A stretch of DNA of 64,000 bases from Ga0077530 sp046293075 (GTDB taxonomy: Bacteria; Pseudomonadota; Alphaproteobacteria; Rhizobiales; Hyphomicrobiaceae), in the NCBI GenBank assembly GCA_046293075.1, contig JBKBPL010000006.1, positions 75,848-139,847 on the forward strand, given 5' to 3'. Shown piece after piece: positions 1 to 8,273 of this stretch. The position numbers were made by a program, and so were the translations under genes. Position 1 is the stretch's first letter. Every line of letters begins with the position of its first letter. The notes beneath the pieces were generated by a model that saw nothing but the letters and a program-made list of their open reading frames with translations, did no database searches and was not told the DNA's origin.

Positions 1-1053
1 CTCGGCCGAGTCGGCGTTGGTCGCCTTGCTGTCGTTGATGAACAGAACGCGGCCCTTGCGGCCGACTTCCTCCATGCGGTGCGGCAGGCCGGGGAATGAG
101 CGGAACGCGGCGACGTGATCGGTCAGCGCAGCGCCTGGCAGGGCCAATGAGGCCGCCGCGAGTGCGGCAAGCGCGTTCTGCATGTTGTGGCGCCCGCGCA
201 GGGAACCGATGCCGGCGAGGCTGCCCACATCGGTCGGGGTGGCATCGCCACGCGCGGCGCGAAGCCTTTCATTCTCTGCGAAGAAGAGAGGTAGAACGTC
301 CCGCCGGGGGCCGTGACTGCTGATCGCCAATACCCGTGTGCCTTGCGCCGCAATGCGGGCCGCGATCGCCGCGCTCAAGGGATCATCGAGACCTATGACC
401 GCAGCCCGCGAGCAGGCAACGAGCCGCTCCTTGATGGCGGCGTACTGCTCCATGGTGCCATGCCGGTCGAGGTGATCAGGCGAAAGGTTCAGCAGCACGC
501 CGATGGTCGGCGCCAGCGACGGGGTCAGATCGATCTGGAACGTGCTCATCTCGAGCACGTGAATGCGCGTGCCGTCAGGCGGCGCGAGATCGAGCACCGG
601 TACGCCGATATTGCCGCCCATCTGCACGTCCGCGCCCGCTGCGGCGAGCGTGTGCGCGATCAATGCCGTCGTCGTGGACTTGCCATTCGTGCCGGTGATG
701 CAGATGACCTGCGAGGCGGGCGCGAGGCGCGTGCGCGCGCGAAAGAAGAGCTCGATATCGCCAATCACCTCGATGCCGGCTTCGCGCGCGCGCTTCACCG
801 TCCAGTGCGGCTCGGGGTGGGTCAGCGGCACCCCCGGCGCGAGAACAAGCGCGGCGAAGCGGCGCCAGTCCGCGTTGGCGAGATCGACGATCGGCAAGCC
901 TTCATACGCGGCCGAGTTCCGCACGACCTCGCCATCATCCCACGCCGCGACCCCCGCGCCGCCCGCCAGCAGTGCGCGGCACGTGGATCGGCCGGAGGCC
1001 CCGAGCCCGAACACGGCAACCTCGCAGCCCGCGAATGAGGTGACGGGAATCAT
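1..1053 (-). CDS. murD: UDP-N-acetylmuramoylalanine--D-glutamate ligase, C-terminus cut by window edge
   Basis: This cytoplasmic Mur ligase adds D-glutamate to UDP-MurNAc-L-Ala in an ATP-dependent step of peptidoglycan precursor synthesis. The visible 351 residues open with MIPVTSFAG and a Rossmann-like GLGASG (about residues 16-21). The ATP-binding P-loop GTNGKSTTT lies at 121-129, followed by GNIG and LSPDHLDRHG, which are standard MurD motifs. The frame is open to base 1, so roughly the last quarter lies outside. An in-frame ATG three codons upstream (1062) is possible, but MIPVTSF is the usual N-terminus in this group. It is the last visible gene of a minus-strand set behind an exported protein gene and mraY. 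Identification is secure. Confidence 0.95.
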   Translation of the reverse strand, partial: MIPVTSFAGCEVAVFGLGASGRSTCRALLAGGAGVAAWDDGEVVRNSAAYEGLPIVDLANADWRRFAALVLAPGVPLTHPEPHWTVKRAREAGIEVIGDIELFFRARTRLAPASQVICITGTNGKSTTTALIAHTLAAAGADVQMGGNIGVPVLDLAPPDGTRIHVLEMSTFQIDLTPSLAPTIGVLLNLSPDHLDRHGTMEQYAAIKERLVACSRAAVIGLDDPLSAAIAARIAAQGTRVLAISSHGPRRDVLPLFFAENERLRAARGDATPTDVGSLAGIGSLRGRHNMQNALAALAAASLALPGAALTDHVAAFRSFPGLPHRMEEVGRKGRVLFINDSKATNADSAE

Positions 1054-1098
1054 AGGGTGCATCGTACCTGAAGCGGGGCGCGGATGCCGCCGGCCAAG

Positions 1099-2004
1099 TC
1101 AGCGCAGGCGGCTCATATCCACCTGGAAGATTACGGGAAAGAACGTCGACCACGAGAGCCAGCGCTGCGACCCGGCCTCGCTCACAGACCAAAGATGTCC
1201 TTTGGCGTCGAAGCTGATGTCCTCGGTGCCGGCGGGGAGGGCGAAGCGGGCGCGCACCGCACCGGTCTTCGGATCGAGCCGGACAAGCTCGCCGAAGCTG
1301 CCGCTGCTGCGGGTCACCCAGAGCTGCCCCTTGGCGTCGAAGGCCGCACCCTGCGCGCGCTCTGGCATGACGACAGAGGCATCGGCATCGGCTTCGTTGA
1401 TCTCGGGCTTCAACTTGGCCAGCGGGAAACGATAGAGCCGCGGCTCCCCGTAAGTCTGGTACGTCCCGAGCCAGAGGGCGTCCCCCGTGCCGGCGGCAAA
1501 CGAGCCTTTGACCTGTCCGGTCAGACGAATGTGACGGACGACCCTGCCGATCCCGGGACGTGCCGGCCTGTCGAGCCGCACCTCGAAAATGTCTTGCGTG
1601 TCGGCCACCCAGAGGTGGCCCGGCGCGCCTCTGGCTGCACCGCCGGCATGCCCGCACCGGACCGGCAGATCAAGGGTGCCGGTGACCTGCCCGCGCCCGG
1701 CATCCACCCTGAAGAGCCGGCAGGGGCCGCGCCCGGCTCCCTCGACGCTCTTGTAGGCCGTGACGTAGATGGCCTCATCGACGACCGTCAGTCCCTGCGG
1801 AACGAAGCCTTGATCGAGCCCCGGCATCCAGATGCGGCGCAAGAAGGCCGCCTCATTGGGAAGCGACGCAGCCGGCAGCCGCCCGAGCTTCTTGTCCGTG
1901 AACGTCGGCGGCGTGCCGAGCGGCCCCTCGGCCAAGGACGGTGACGTGATGAGCGCCAGGGCGAGCGAGAGGCAGAGCCAGCGACGCGGCGTGACGGTTC
2001 GCAT
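1099..2004 (-). CDS. Exported beta-propeller-like protein of unknown function
   Basis: The 301-residue product starts with a signal peptide (MRTVTPRRWLCLSLALALI, cleavage probably after SLA near residue 25), so it should be periplasmic. The mature part has repeated short blocks of the type LWVADT, LWLGTY, LWVTRS and LWSVSE, each around a strand-turn-strand unit. This is what an SMP-30/NHL-like propeller looks like. I see no catalytic signature that fixes a function. Only 9 bp separate it from mraY upstream and 45 bp from murD downstream, so it is probably co-transcribed with them, which is unusual for the cell-wall cluster. The fold call is inference from the repeats. Confidence 0.75.
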   Translation of the reverse strand: MRTVTPRRWLCLSLALALITSPSLAEGPLGTPPTFTDKKLGRLPAASLPNEAAFLRRIWMPGLDQGFVPQGLTVVDEAIYVTAYKSVEGAGRGPCRLFRVDAGRGQVTGTLDLPVRCGHAGGAARGAPGHLWVADTQDIFEVRLDRPARPGIGRVVRHIRLTGQVKGSFAAGTGDALWLGTYQTYGEPRLYRFPLAKLKPEINEADADASVVMPERAQGAAFDAKGQLWVTRSSGSFGELVRLDPKTGAVRARFALPAGTEDISFDAKGHLWSVSEAGSQRWLSWSTFFPVIFQVDMSRLR

Positions 2005-2013
2005 TGGCAGGCC

Positions 2014-3096
2014 TCAGCGTAGCTTCAGCGTCGCGAGGCCGAGTAGCGCGAGCACAACGGAAATGATCCAGAAGCGCACCACCACGGTCGCCTCGTGCCA
2101 GCCCTTCTGCTCGAAGTGATGGTGGAGCGGCGCCATTCGGAAGACGCGCCGTCCAGTAAGTTTGAAAGATGCAACCTGGATGAGCACCGAGAGCGTCTCG
2201 AGCACGAAAAGACCGCCGACAATCGCCAGCACGATCTCGTGCTTGGTCGCGACCGCGATGGCCCCGAGTGCACCACCAAGCGCCAGCGAGCCCGTATCGC
2301 CCATGAAGATCATCGCCGGCGGGGCATTGAACCACAGGAACCCGAGACCGGCGCCGAGCAGCGCCCCGCAGATCACGGCAAGCTCGCCGACGCCGGCGAC
2401 GTAGTGGATCTGCAGGTACTGCGAGAACCGCACGTTGCCGACCAGATACGCGATGAGGCCGAATGTCGCCGCCGCAATCATCACCGGCACGATTGCGAGG
2501 CCGTCGAGGCCGTCCGTCAGGTTGACGGCATTACCGGCCCCGGCAATCACGAACATCCCGAGGATCACGAAGAGAAGGCCGAGCGGAATGACGACGTTCT
2601 TGAAGAACGGCACCGTCAGCGCATCGGCGAAGCCCGGCGCGCCGAGCCGCATCACGGCAAAGGTCGCGACGCCCGCGATCGCAAACTCGAGAGCGAGCCG
2701 CCCCTTGCCGCCGAAGCCGCTGCTCGTCTGCCGCGTCACCTTGAGATAGTCGTCATAGAAGCCGATGGCCCCGAACGAAAGCGTGACGCCGAGCACGATC
2801 CACACATAGGGGTTCGACCAGTTGGCCCAAAGCAGCGTCGAGACCGTAACGCCGGCAAGGATCATGAGCCCGCCCATGGTCGGCGTGCCCTTCTTGGAGA
2901 AATGGCTCTGCGGGCCGTCCTCGCGGATCGGCTGGCCCTTGCCCTGCTTGATGCGCAGAAGGTCGATGATGGCCGGTCCGAACAGAAACACGAACAGCAG
3001 CGCCGTCATGATCGCGCCGCCCGTTCGAAACGTGATGTAGCGAAACACGTTCAGCGGGCCGAACTGATCGCTGAACGTGACAAGCTCGTAGAGCAT
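2014..3096 (-). CDS. mraY: Phospho-N-acetylmuramoyl-pentapeptide-transferase
   Basis: MraY is the inner-membrane enzyme that moves phospho-MurNAc-pentapeptide from UDP to undecaprenyl phosphate, forming lipid I. The 360-residue length is typical. About ten hydrophobic segments are present. The conserved motifs are PTMGG (near residue 74), DDYLK (about 115), the catalytic NLTDGLDGLA block (about 192) and the HHHFE loop near 325. It is the first gene of a minus-strand transcript and stands back to back with an unrelated amidohydrolase instead of following murF. Confidence 0.97.
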   Translation of the reverse strand: MLYELVTFSDQFGPLNVFRYITFRTGGAIMTALLFVFLFGPAIIDLLRIKQGKGQPIREDGPQSHFSKKGTPTMGGLMILAGVTVSTLLWANWSNPYVWIVLGVTLSFGAIGFYDDYLKVTRQTSSGFGGKGRLALEFAIAGVATFAVMRLGAPGFADALTVPFFKNVVIPLGLLFVILGMFVIAGAGNAVNLTDGLDGLAIVPVMIAAATFGLIAYLVGNVRFSQYLQIHYVAGVGELAVICGALLGAGLGFLWFNAPPAMIFMGDTGSLALGGALGAIAVATKHEIVLAIVGGLFVLETLSVLIQVASFKLTGRRVFRMAPLHHHFEQKGWHEATVVVRFWIISVVLALLGLATLKLR

Positions 3097-3472
3097 TCCG
3101 CCCCCTTCCCTCCGCGCACCCTCTTCAGGGTCAGGCCTGAGCTGCGCCGCCAGGATCGGGGCGCAACCTCTGCCCTTAGCACTTCCGGCGGCAAAAATTG
3201 AGGTGCTTTCCGCGCAATCGCTCCGGTACCAGCGGGTGTCCGGCCAGGGACACGCGAGAGCTAGAATCTGATCTATTTATCAATCGCTTATCCGTTTCCG
3301 CGCACGTCGGTGTGCGTTGCCCCGGCGCCGCCGCGGCCTCGCCTGTCCACGGCCGATGCACCGCGATCGCGCAGAGCCGCCCCGCGGCGCCGTGCTTGCG
3401 CCAGAGCTGCGATCGCGCAACCTTGATGCGTATCCTGGCGCGGGCCAGGGTGAAAAGAACCCTTGGGGACTC
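3097..3472. promoter_or_regulatory. Divergent intergenic region between mraY and the amidohydrolase gene
   Basis: No gene is visible in these 376 bases. The stretch must hold start signals for both flanking genes. A short dyad, GTGTCC and GGACAC with a 6-base loop, sits at 3236-3253. An AT-richer patch with TAGAAT follows near 3262-3267, which could serve as a -10 element for the rightward gene, but I see no convincing -35 partner. Confidence 0.35.
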
Positions 3473-4648
3473 ATGAGCACCTACGATCTCATACTCAAAG
3501 GGGGGCGCGTCATCGACCCCTCGCAGAACCTCGATCGCGTGACGGACATCGCCTTTGCTGAGGGCAAGGTCGCAGCCATCGGCAACAACCTCAAAGGCGA
3601 TGCGGGCACCGAAGTGCGGGACGTCAAAGGCTATATCGTCTCGCCGGGCCTCATCGACATGCATACGCACGTCTACTGGGGCGGAACCTCGCTCGGCATC
3701 GACGCCGAGGAGTTCTGCCGCACCTCGGGCGTGACGACGGCGATCGACACCGGCAGCGCGGGGCCCGGCAACTTCGCCGGCTTTCGTAAGCACGTCATCG
3801 AGCCCTCGGCGGTACGGATCCTCGCCTACCTGCACATCTCCTTCGCCGGCATCTTCGGCTTCTCCAAGACCGTCATGGTCGGCGAGAGCGAGAATATTCG
3901 CCTCATGGCCCCGCGCGATGCGGCGGAGGTGGCCGATGCCAACCGCGACGTGATCGTCGGCATCAAGGTGCGCGTCGGGGCCCACGCGTCAGGCGAGCAG
4001 GGCGCTGCACCGCTGAACATCGCGCTGCAGGTCGCCGAGGAAGTGGGCTTGCCGCTCATGTGCCACATCGACCATCCGCCGCCCTCCTATGAGGAGGTGC
4101 TCGACATGCTGCGACCGGGCGATGTGCTGACGCACGCCTTCCGCCCCTTTCCGAATGCGCCCTGCACACCCCAGGGCACGGTCAAGTCGTCCGTGCTGGC
4201 CGCGCGCGCACGCGGCGTCAAGTTCGACATCGGGCATGGCAAGGGCTCCTTCGCCTTCAAGACCGCCCGCGCGATGCTCGCCAATGGTTTCTACCCCGAC
4301 ACGATCTCTTCCGACGTGCACGCGCTCTGCATCAATGGCCCCGCCTACGACCAGGTGACGACCATGTCGAAGTTCCTCTGCCTCGGCGTGCCGCTCAACG
4401 ACGTGATCGCGCAGTCGACGATCAATGCCGCGCACGCGCTGAAGCGGCCGGAGCTCGGCAGCCTCAAGCCCGGCTCGGTGGGCGATGCGACGATCCTGAC
4501 CGTCAAGGAGGGCCGCTTCGAGTATGAGGACGTGATGGGCGAGAAGTTGATCGGCGACCGGCGCATCCTCTCCGAGGGTGCGGTCGTCGGCGGGCGCTGG
4601 TTTCATCCCAAGCGCTCGCAGAAGTTCGCCAAGCTCAAAACCGGCTGA
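3473..4648 (+). CDS. Amidohydrolase/deacetylase family metallohydrolase
   Basis: A 391-residue cytoplasmic amidohydrolase of the dihydroorotase/adenine-deaminase-like superfamily. It has the N-terminal beta-sandwich start (LILKGGRVIDP), the metal-binding HxH in IDMHTHVYW, a candidate bridging lysine in VGIKVRVG, metal-site histidines in MCHIDHP, and the late aspartate region ISSDVHALC. The C-terminal strand GDATILTVKEGRFEYED is typical. Substrate is not predictable; relatives act on cyclic amides, N-acyl amino acids or seleno-amino-acid derivatives. The ATG at 3473 was chosen because the family alignment begins there; the frame is open upstream, but that sequence is arginine-rich and implausible. 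A RidA-family gene follows 12 bp downstream, so the two probably form an operon. Confidence 0.85.
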   Translation: MSTYDLILKGGRVIDPSQNLDRVTDIAFAEGKVAAIGNNLKGDAGTEVRDVKGYIVSPGLIDMHTHVYWGGTSLGIDAEEFCRTSGVTTAIDTGSAGPGNFAGFRKHVIEPSAVRILAYLHISFAGIFGFSKTVMVGESENIRLMAPRDAAEVADANRDVIVGIKVRVGAHASGEQGAAPLNIALQVAEEVGLPLMCHIDHPPPSYEEVLDMLRPGDVLTHAFRPFPNAPCTPQGTVKSSVLAARARGVKFDIGHGKGSFAFKTARAMLANGFYPDTISSDVHALCINGPAYDQVTTMSKFLCLGVPLNDVIAQSTINAAHALKRPELGSLKPGSVGDATILTVKEGRFEYEDVMGEKLIGDRRILSEGAVVGGRWFHPKRSQKFAKLKTG

Positions 4649-4660
4649 GGGAGAGCCACC

Positions 4661-5119
4661 ATGACACCGGAAGAGAAGCTCAAGTCGCTCGGTCTCGAGC
4701 TGCCGAAGGTACCGACGCCGGTCGGCACCTATGTGCCGTTCAAGCTCGACGGGCGCACGATCTATCTCTCAGGCCAGGGACCGCGCCGGCCGGACGGCAC
4801 GCGCATTGCCGGCCGCGTCGGCGAAGATGTATCGATCGAGCAGGCGTACGAGTGCGCCCGCCTCATCGGTCTCGGGCTGTTGGCCGCGGCGAAGCTTGCG
4901 GCCGGCGACCTTGGCAAAGTTGAGGTGCTGAAGGTGCTCGGCATGGTCAATGCGGTGCCGGGCTTCACCGAGCAGCCGAGGGTCATCAACGGCTGCTCGG
5001 ATCTCTTCGTCGAGGTGCTCGGCGAGCGCGGGCGGCACGCCCGCTCGGCCGTCGGCATGGGCTCGCTGCCGGCGAACATCCCCGTCGAGATCGAGGCGAT
5101 CATGCGGATCGTCGATTGA
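4661..5119 (+). CDS. RidA family protein
   Basis: A 152-residue member of the YjgF/YER057c/UK114 (RidA) family. The best-known relatives hydrolyse reactive enamine/imine intermediates released by PLP enzymes. The family features seen are IYLSGQGP near the N-terminus, the central LGKVEVLKVLGMVN and the C-terminal IPVEIEAIMRI. The arginine that binds the imino-acid carboxylate in canonical RidA is not certain: the equivalent stretch reads HARSAVGM, so this may be one of the non-archetypal subgroups. A GGGAGAG ribosome site precedes the ATG. Pairing with the upstream amidohydrolase suggests a joint role in nitrogen-compound breakdown. Confidence 0.85.
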   Translation: MTPEEKLKSLGLELPKVPTPVGTYVPFKLDGRTIYLSGQGPRRPDGTRIAGRVGEDVSIEQAYECARLIGLGLLAAAKLAAGDLGKVEVLKVLGMVNAVPGFTEQPRVINGCSDLFVEVLGERGRHARSAVGMGSLPANIPVEIEAIMRIVD

Positions 5120-5324
5120 GGGGGGCTCTTTGTCTCCTCGCCATTCGCTCGAGGACGGGAGCGACGACCCCTCCGCGCGGGGCAGCCGTGCCCCCGAAAT
5201 GTCCTGGGTCATACAGCGGCCGTCAGCACGCGCCGCGTGCGGGGCACGCGTTGTTCCGGCTCGGATATGTTGCCCGGTACCGGCGGCCACATCGCTCGAA
5301 GGCGAGGGCCGTGGTAGCGGCAGC

Positions 5325-5684
5325 CTATTGTGATGTCGCTTTCTCCGCGGGGCGCAGCCGCCGCTCAAGGTCCGCGATCTGCTTGCTGAACGACTTGAGC
5401 GCCTGCGCTTCGATCGCGCGGTAGTGCCCGACGAGGGCGTGGCCGAACGAGGTGAGCCGGGCATGGCCGCCGCCGGCGCCGCCGTGCTGGGTTTCGAGAA
5501 CCGGCTCGCTGAACATGCGGTTCACTTCATCTGCGAGCAGCCACGCGCGCCGGTATGACATCTTCATCTCGCGCGCGGCGGCGCTGATCGAGCCGTGCTC
5601 GCCGATGAGTTCGAGGAGGCGGATCTTGCCATGCCCGACCTGGCGGCCGCCGTCGAAATCAATGCGGATCGTAAGCCGCGTCAT
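5325..5684 (-). CDS. ModE-type winged helix-turn-helix regulator
   Basis: A 119-residue protein equivalent to the DNA-binding half of the molybdate regulator ModE. The signature HGSISAAAREMKMSYRRAWL (about residues 29-48) is the ModE helix-turn-helix, and GHARLTSFG follows in the wing. No molybdate-binding MOP domain is present, so it is one of the short stand-alone ModE N-domain proteins common in alphaproteobacteria. The ATG giving MTRLTIRIDF was chosen over an upstream start because the extra 20 residues are low-complexity. No mod transport genes lie nearby; the target is unknown. Confidence 0.8.
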   Translation of the reverse strand: MTRLTIRIDFDGGRQVGHGKIRLLELIGEHGSISAAAREMKMSYRRAWLLADEVNRMFSEPVLETQHGGAGGGHARLTSFGHALVGHYRAIEAQALKSFSKQIADLERRLRPAEKATSQ

Positions 5685-5849
5685 GTCACGTCCCGGCTGG
5701 GTATGCTGCTGCTGAGCACGCTGCCTGGCTGCCTCGCCCGACATAGCACAGCATGAGCACTATCGCGCACCTGACATGTTCGCCGCAACCTATCGTGGCC
5801 TTCCTGCCATCAACGCGCGCGGCGCTCCCGAAGGAGACGGAACCGATGC

Positions 5850-6212
5850 TCATATTCCGCAAGATATGCCGACCTGGCGCGCGCTTGAGGGCGTCTTGAC
5901 CTTGATGTCCTGATTGTTGGGCGCGCTCCCAGCGCTCTTGGGAATGACATAGCCCGTGGATGCCCCGAGCACTGCCGCAGCGGCCTCACGCGCCTCCTCA
6001 GTGGCGGTGCGCGCTGGCTGGCCGGCCCCATGCAAGCGCGATGGGTTTCCAAAGGCACGCTCGAGATAGGGTGCGTTGGCGCCATGCGCGCCATGGCGGA
6101 TCGGCGTGCTTGCGATGGCGTCGAGAGAGATGCGCCGCGTGAGGGGGCACGACGGCCACAGGTCCCTGCGTCGGGGAGGCGGTCCCCCGACGCAACCGCG
6201 CACCTGCACCAT
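5850..6212 (-). pseudogene. Cysteine desulfurase (class V aminotransferase) N-terminal fragment, decayed
   Basis: An open frame of about 120 codons whose central part matches the N-terminal region of NifS/IscS-type cysteine desulfurases. LDAIASTPI resembles the usual LDANATTPL. PYLERAFGNPSRLHGAGQ and TEEAREAAAAVLGAS correspond to the conserved PYL..FGNPSS.H..G and VEEAR..VA.L.GA segments. A degraded GSAPNNQDIKV stands where GGTEANNLALK is expected. The frame then stops, so the PLP lysine and catalytic cysteine are missing, and the first 28 residues do not look like the family. It is best read as a pseudogene remnant directly downstream of the transglutaminase-like gene. Assignment is from motif memory, without an alignment. 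Confidence 0.6.
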
Positions 6213-6229
6213 CCCAAACTATTCGGGCG

Positions 6230-7345
6230 CTAAGCCCGGATCTGCCGCGCTGTGATTGTGTACTTGAACGTATCGGGATCGAGCTCGTCGAGGCGCCCGC
6301 GCGCCGTCTCAGCCTGCGGATACATGAGGAACGGCACTGGCGGACCCTTGGAGCCGGGCAGCGCGACATCGTGCGCGTCATTATAGGCAAGCCAATTCAT
6401 CTCCCACGAGCCGAAGAGCGCGGCGCGGGCGGCCTTCACCTTGGGATCGTCCGCCGCAAGGTTGCCCGGCGGCTCCTCCAGCATGACTTTGCGTACGTCC
6501 GCCGGATCGGCCGGCAGCCAGCCGATACCATCGACGAAGACATCGGCACGGCAGTGCTGCGCCCGCGTCACATTCGCCGTGCCGGCGCCGAGGCTCTTGT
6601 AGCCAAAGGCAGAGGGAGCGACGCGAATGCCATAGAGGTCGCGCGCCGGCAGGCCCGCTGCGCGGGCCAGACCAACGTAAAGGGCGTTAAGATCCGCACA
6701 CTTGCCGGTGAGGTTGCCGCTCTTCAGCATAGACTCGATATCGCCGGTCCCGCAGCCCCGCGTCTTTGGGTTGCGGGCGGTATTATCGACGATCCATTCG
6801 TAGATCCGCCTGGCTTTGTCGAGATCGTTGCTGGCGCCGGCCGTGATCTTCGTCGCGGTCTCGGTGACAATGCCGGCGAGGCGCAGGGTCGAGGTGCTGG
6901 ACGTGTAGTATCTGCGCTGCTCAGGACTGAGCTTGACTGCGGGATCGGATTTGCTCGGATCGACCTTCAAGTCGCGCACGGTGAAGCGGCTTACCGCCGT
7001 GACCTCCGGCTGCGGCTCGTTCGCTGACCAGGCAACGTGCACTAGGCGCGCACCGGACTTCGCATCCCGCACGATCTCGGCCTTGCCGCTCTTCGTCTGG
7101 AACGTCGTCTCCCCCGGCTTGATCCAGCCCGCGCCGCTGAAGGCAGGAACCGGCACCCAGACCTGCGTCTCGCCTTGCGGATTGAGGATCTCCACGCGCG
7201 TCGTGAGCTCGTAGGTCCGCCAGTCGCCCGGCGTGGGCGCGAAAAGTGCTCCCGAGCCAGCCTGAGCCCATACCGCGACAGGAACGGCAGCCAGGGCGGC
7301 ACCCGATGCACCGTACTTCAGCAGCTCGCGTCGATCGATTGTCAT
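6230..7345 (-). CDS. Exported transglutaminase-like domain protein
   Basis: A 371-residue protein with a twin-arginine-like export signal (DRRELLKYGASG then a hydrophobic stretch ending near AQA). It carries a transglutaminase-like cysteine protease core: catalytic Cys216 in LTGKCADLNALYVGLARAAG, His264 in AQHCRADVF and Asp280 in PADPAD. This fold hydrolyses or transfers at amide bonds in bacterial periplasmic proteins; the substrate here is unknown. Its start overlaps the stop of an upstream TlpA-like gene by 4 bp (ATGA), so the two are translationally coupled. A cysteine-active enzyme paired with a thiol oxidoreductase suggests the latter keeps Cys216 reduced. Confidence 0.85.
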   Translation of the reverse strand: MTIDRRELLKYGASGAALAAVPVAVWAQAGSGALFAPTPGDWRTYELTTRVEILNPQGETQVWVPVPAFSGAGWIKPGETTFQTKSGKAEIVRDAKSGARLVHVAWSANEPQPEVTAVSRFTVRDLKVDPSKSDPAVKLSPEQRRYYTSSTSTLRLAGIVTETATKITAGASNDLDKARRIYEWIVDNTARNPKTRGCGTGDIESMLKSGNLTGKCADLNALYVGLARAAGLPARDLYGIRVAPSAFGYKSLGAGTANVTRAQHCRADVFVDGIGWLPADPADVRKVMLEEPPGNLAADDPKVKAARAALFGSWEMNWLAYNDAHDVALPGSKGPPVPFLMYPQAETARGRLDELDPDTFKYTITARQIRA

Positions 7346-7941
7346 TGGTTTCCTCCTTTGACGATGCAGTCTTGCTCACTTCCGCGACCTGCGCCCTGTT
7401 CGAGGCGCGCAAGCTCGGCCTTGAGCCCCGCCAGCGCCGCCCCGACGTCCCAATCAAGCGCGCCTGCGACTTTCCAGAGTGGACAGAACGCGCCATCGAG
7501 CACGTACGAGGTCGGCAGCATCTCCACAGCCCACGCCCGCATTGCCTGCTTTTCGACATCGAGGAGCACCGGAAAGCGCAGGCTGATCTTGTGGCGCTCG
7601 AGAAACCGCCGCACGCGATCGCCGGGCTCGCCCACATCGACGGCGAGGATCCGCAACCGGCGCGCGCCAAGGGCCACAGCGAGGCGTTCGAGGGACTTGA
7701 GCTCATCGCGACACGGCTCGCACCACGTCGCAAAGAAGTGCACGATGGTGAGCCTGCCAGCCCCGGCACCGAGATGCTCCATCGCCCCATCGAGCGTCGG
7801 CAGGTTGAAAGCTGGCACGGTCGAGGGACGCCAGATCTCCAGTTCATCAGCGCGCAGCGGCAGCGGACTCGAAAGCAGGAGTGCGCCGCCAAGGATGAGC
7901 GCGCCAAAATGCCGACGGACAGGGCCAAGTGATGCAGGCAC
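7342..7941 (-). CDS. TlpA-like thioredoxin-fold protein, exported
   Basis: A 199-residue periplasmic thiol oxidoreductase of the TlpA/ResA type. A signal anchor (FGALILGGALLLSSPLPLRA, residues 12-31) precedes a thioredoxin fold with active site WCEPC (Cys74 and Cys77). The later cis-proline loop reads MLPTSYVLD. I set the start at a GTG preceded by AAGGAG with five bases spacing; a farther ATG gives a basic leader with no function. The 3' end overlaps the transglutaminase-like gene. The probable job is reduction of a cysteine in that partner, since TlpA-family reductases usually serve specific clients. Confidence 0.85.
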   Translation of the reverse strand: MPASLGPVRRHFGALILGGALLLSSPLPLRADELEIWRPSTVPAFNLPTLDGAMEHLGAGAGRLTIVHFFATWCEPCRDELKSLERLAVALGARRLRILAVDVGEPGDRVRRFLERHKISLRFPVLLDVEKQAMRAWAVEMLPTSYVLDGAFCPLWKVAGALDWDVGAALAGLKAELARLEQGAGRGSEQDCIVKGGNQ

Positions 7942-8273
7942 GCGGACTCCTTCGGCTTCCTTGAATGCGGACGCGAGGTCAACGGCAGCGCGCCGCCGGC
8001 AAGATGCAGGCAGCAAGTTGCAGCGGCACACGCCGCATCACACGCCAGAACTCAGCGATTGAGGTGAGCGTCGGCGGCACTCCGGGGCATCGTGTGCCCC
8101 ACAGCCGCGATCACGCCGCGCTTTGCGTCGCGGCAGGCGGAACCCGCCATCAATTCGGGGCCTGAGCGCTGACCGCGCATCGGACCCGCCGATCGCCACA
8201 CCGCCACTATAGCTGCTTGCGGCACGGCGTCCATAAGGTACGGTCGGTGGATGTCATGAGCGCGCCCAGCGCG
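7942..8273. other. Intergenic region between nitroreductase and TlpA-like gene
   Basis: These 332 bases hold no convincing gene. A small dyad, GGGGCA and TGCCCC with a 5-base loop at 8084-8100, could help end transcription from the nitroreductase gene, but it has no T-tract. The promoter for the TlpA/transglutaminase pair should lie near the left end. Confidence 0.3.

Noticed and set aside
2095..3201. A 368-codon plus-strand frame opposite mraY
   Set aside because: Its composition (many Arg, His, Asp, Glu) is the usual shadow of a hydrophobic membrane protein read in reverse; mraY is certain.
8084..8100. Hairpin as terminator of the nitroreductase gene
   Set aside because: The stem is only 6 bp and no T-tract follows on either strand.
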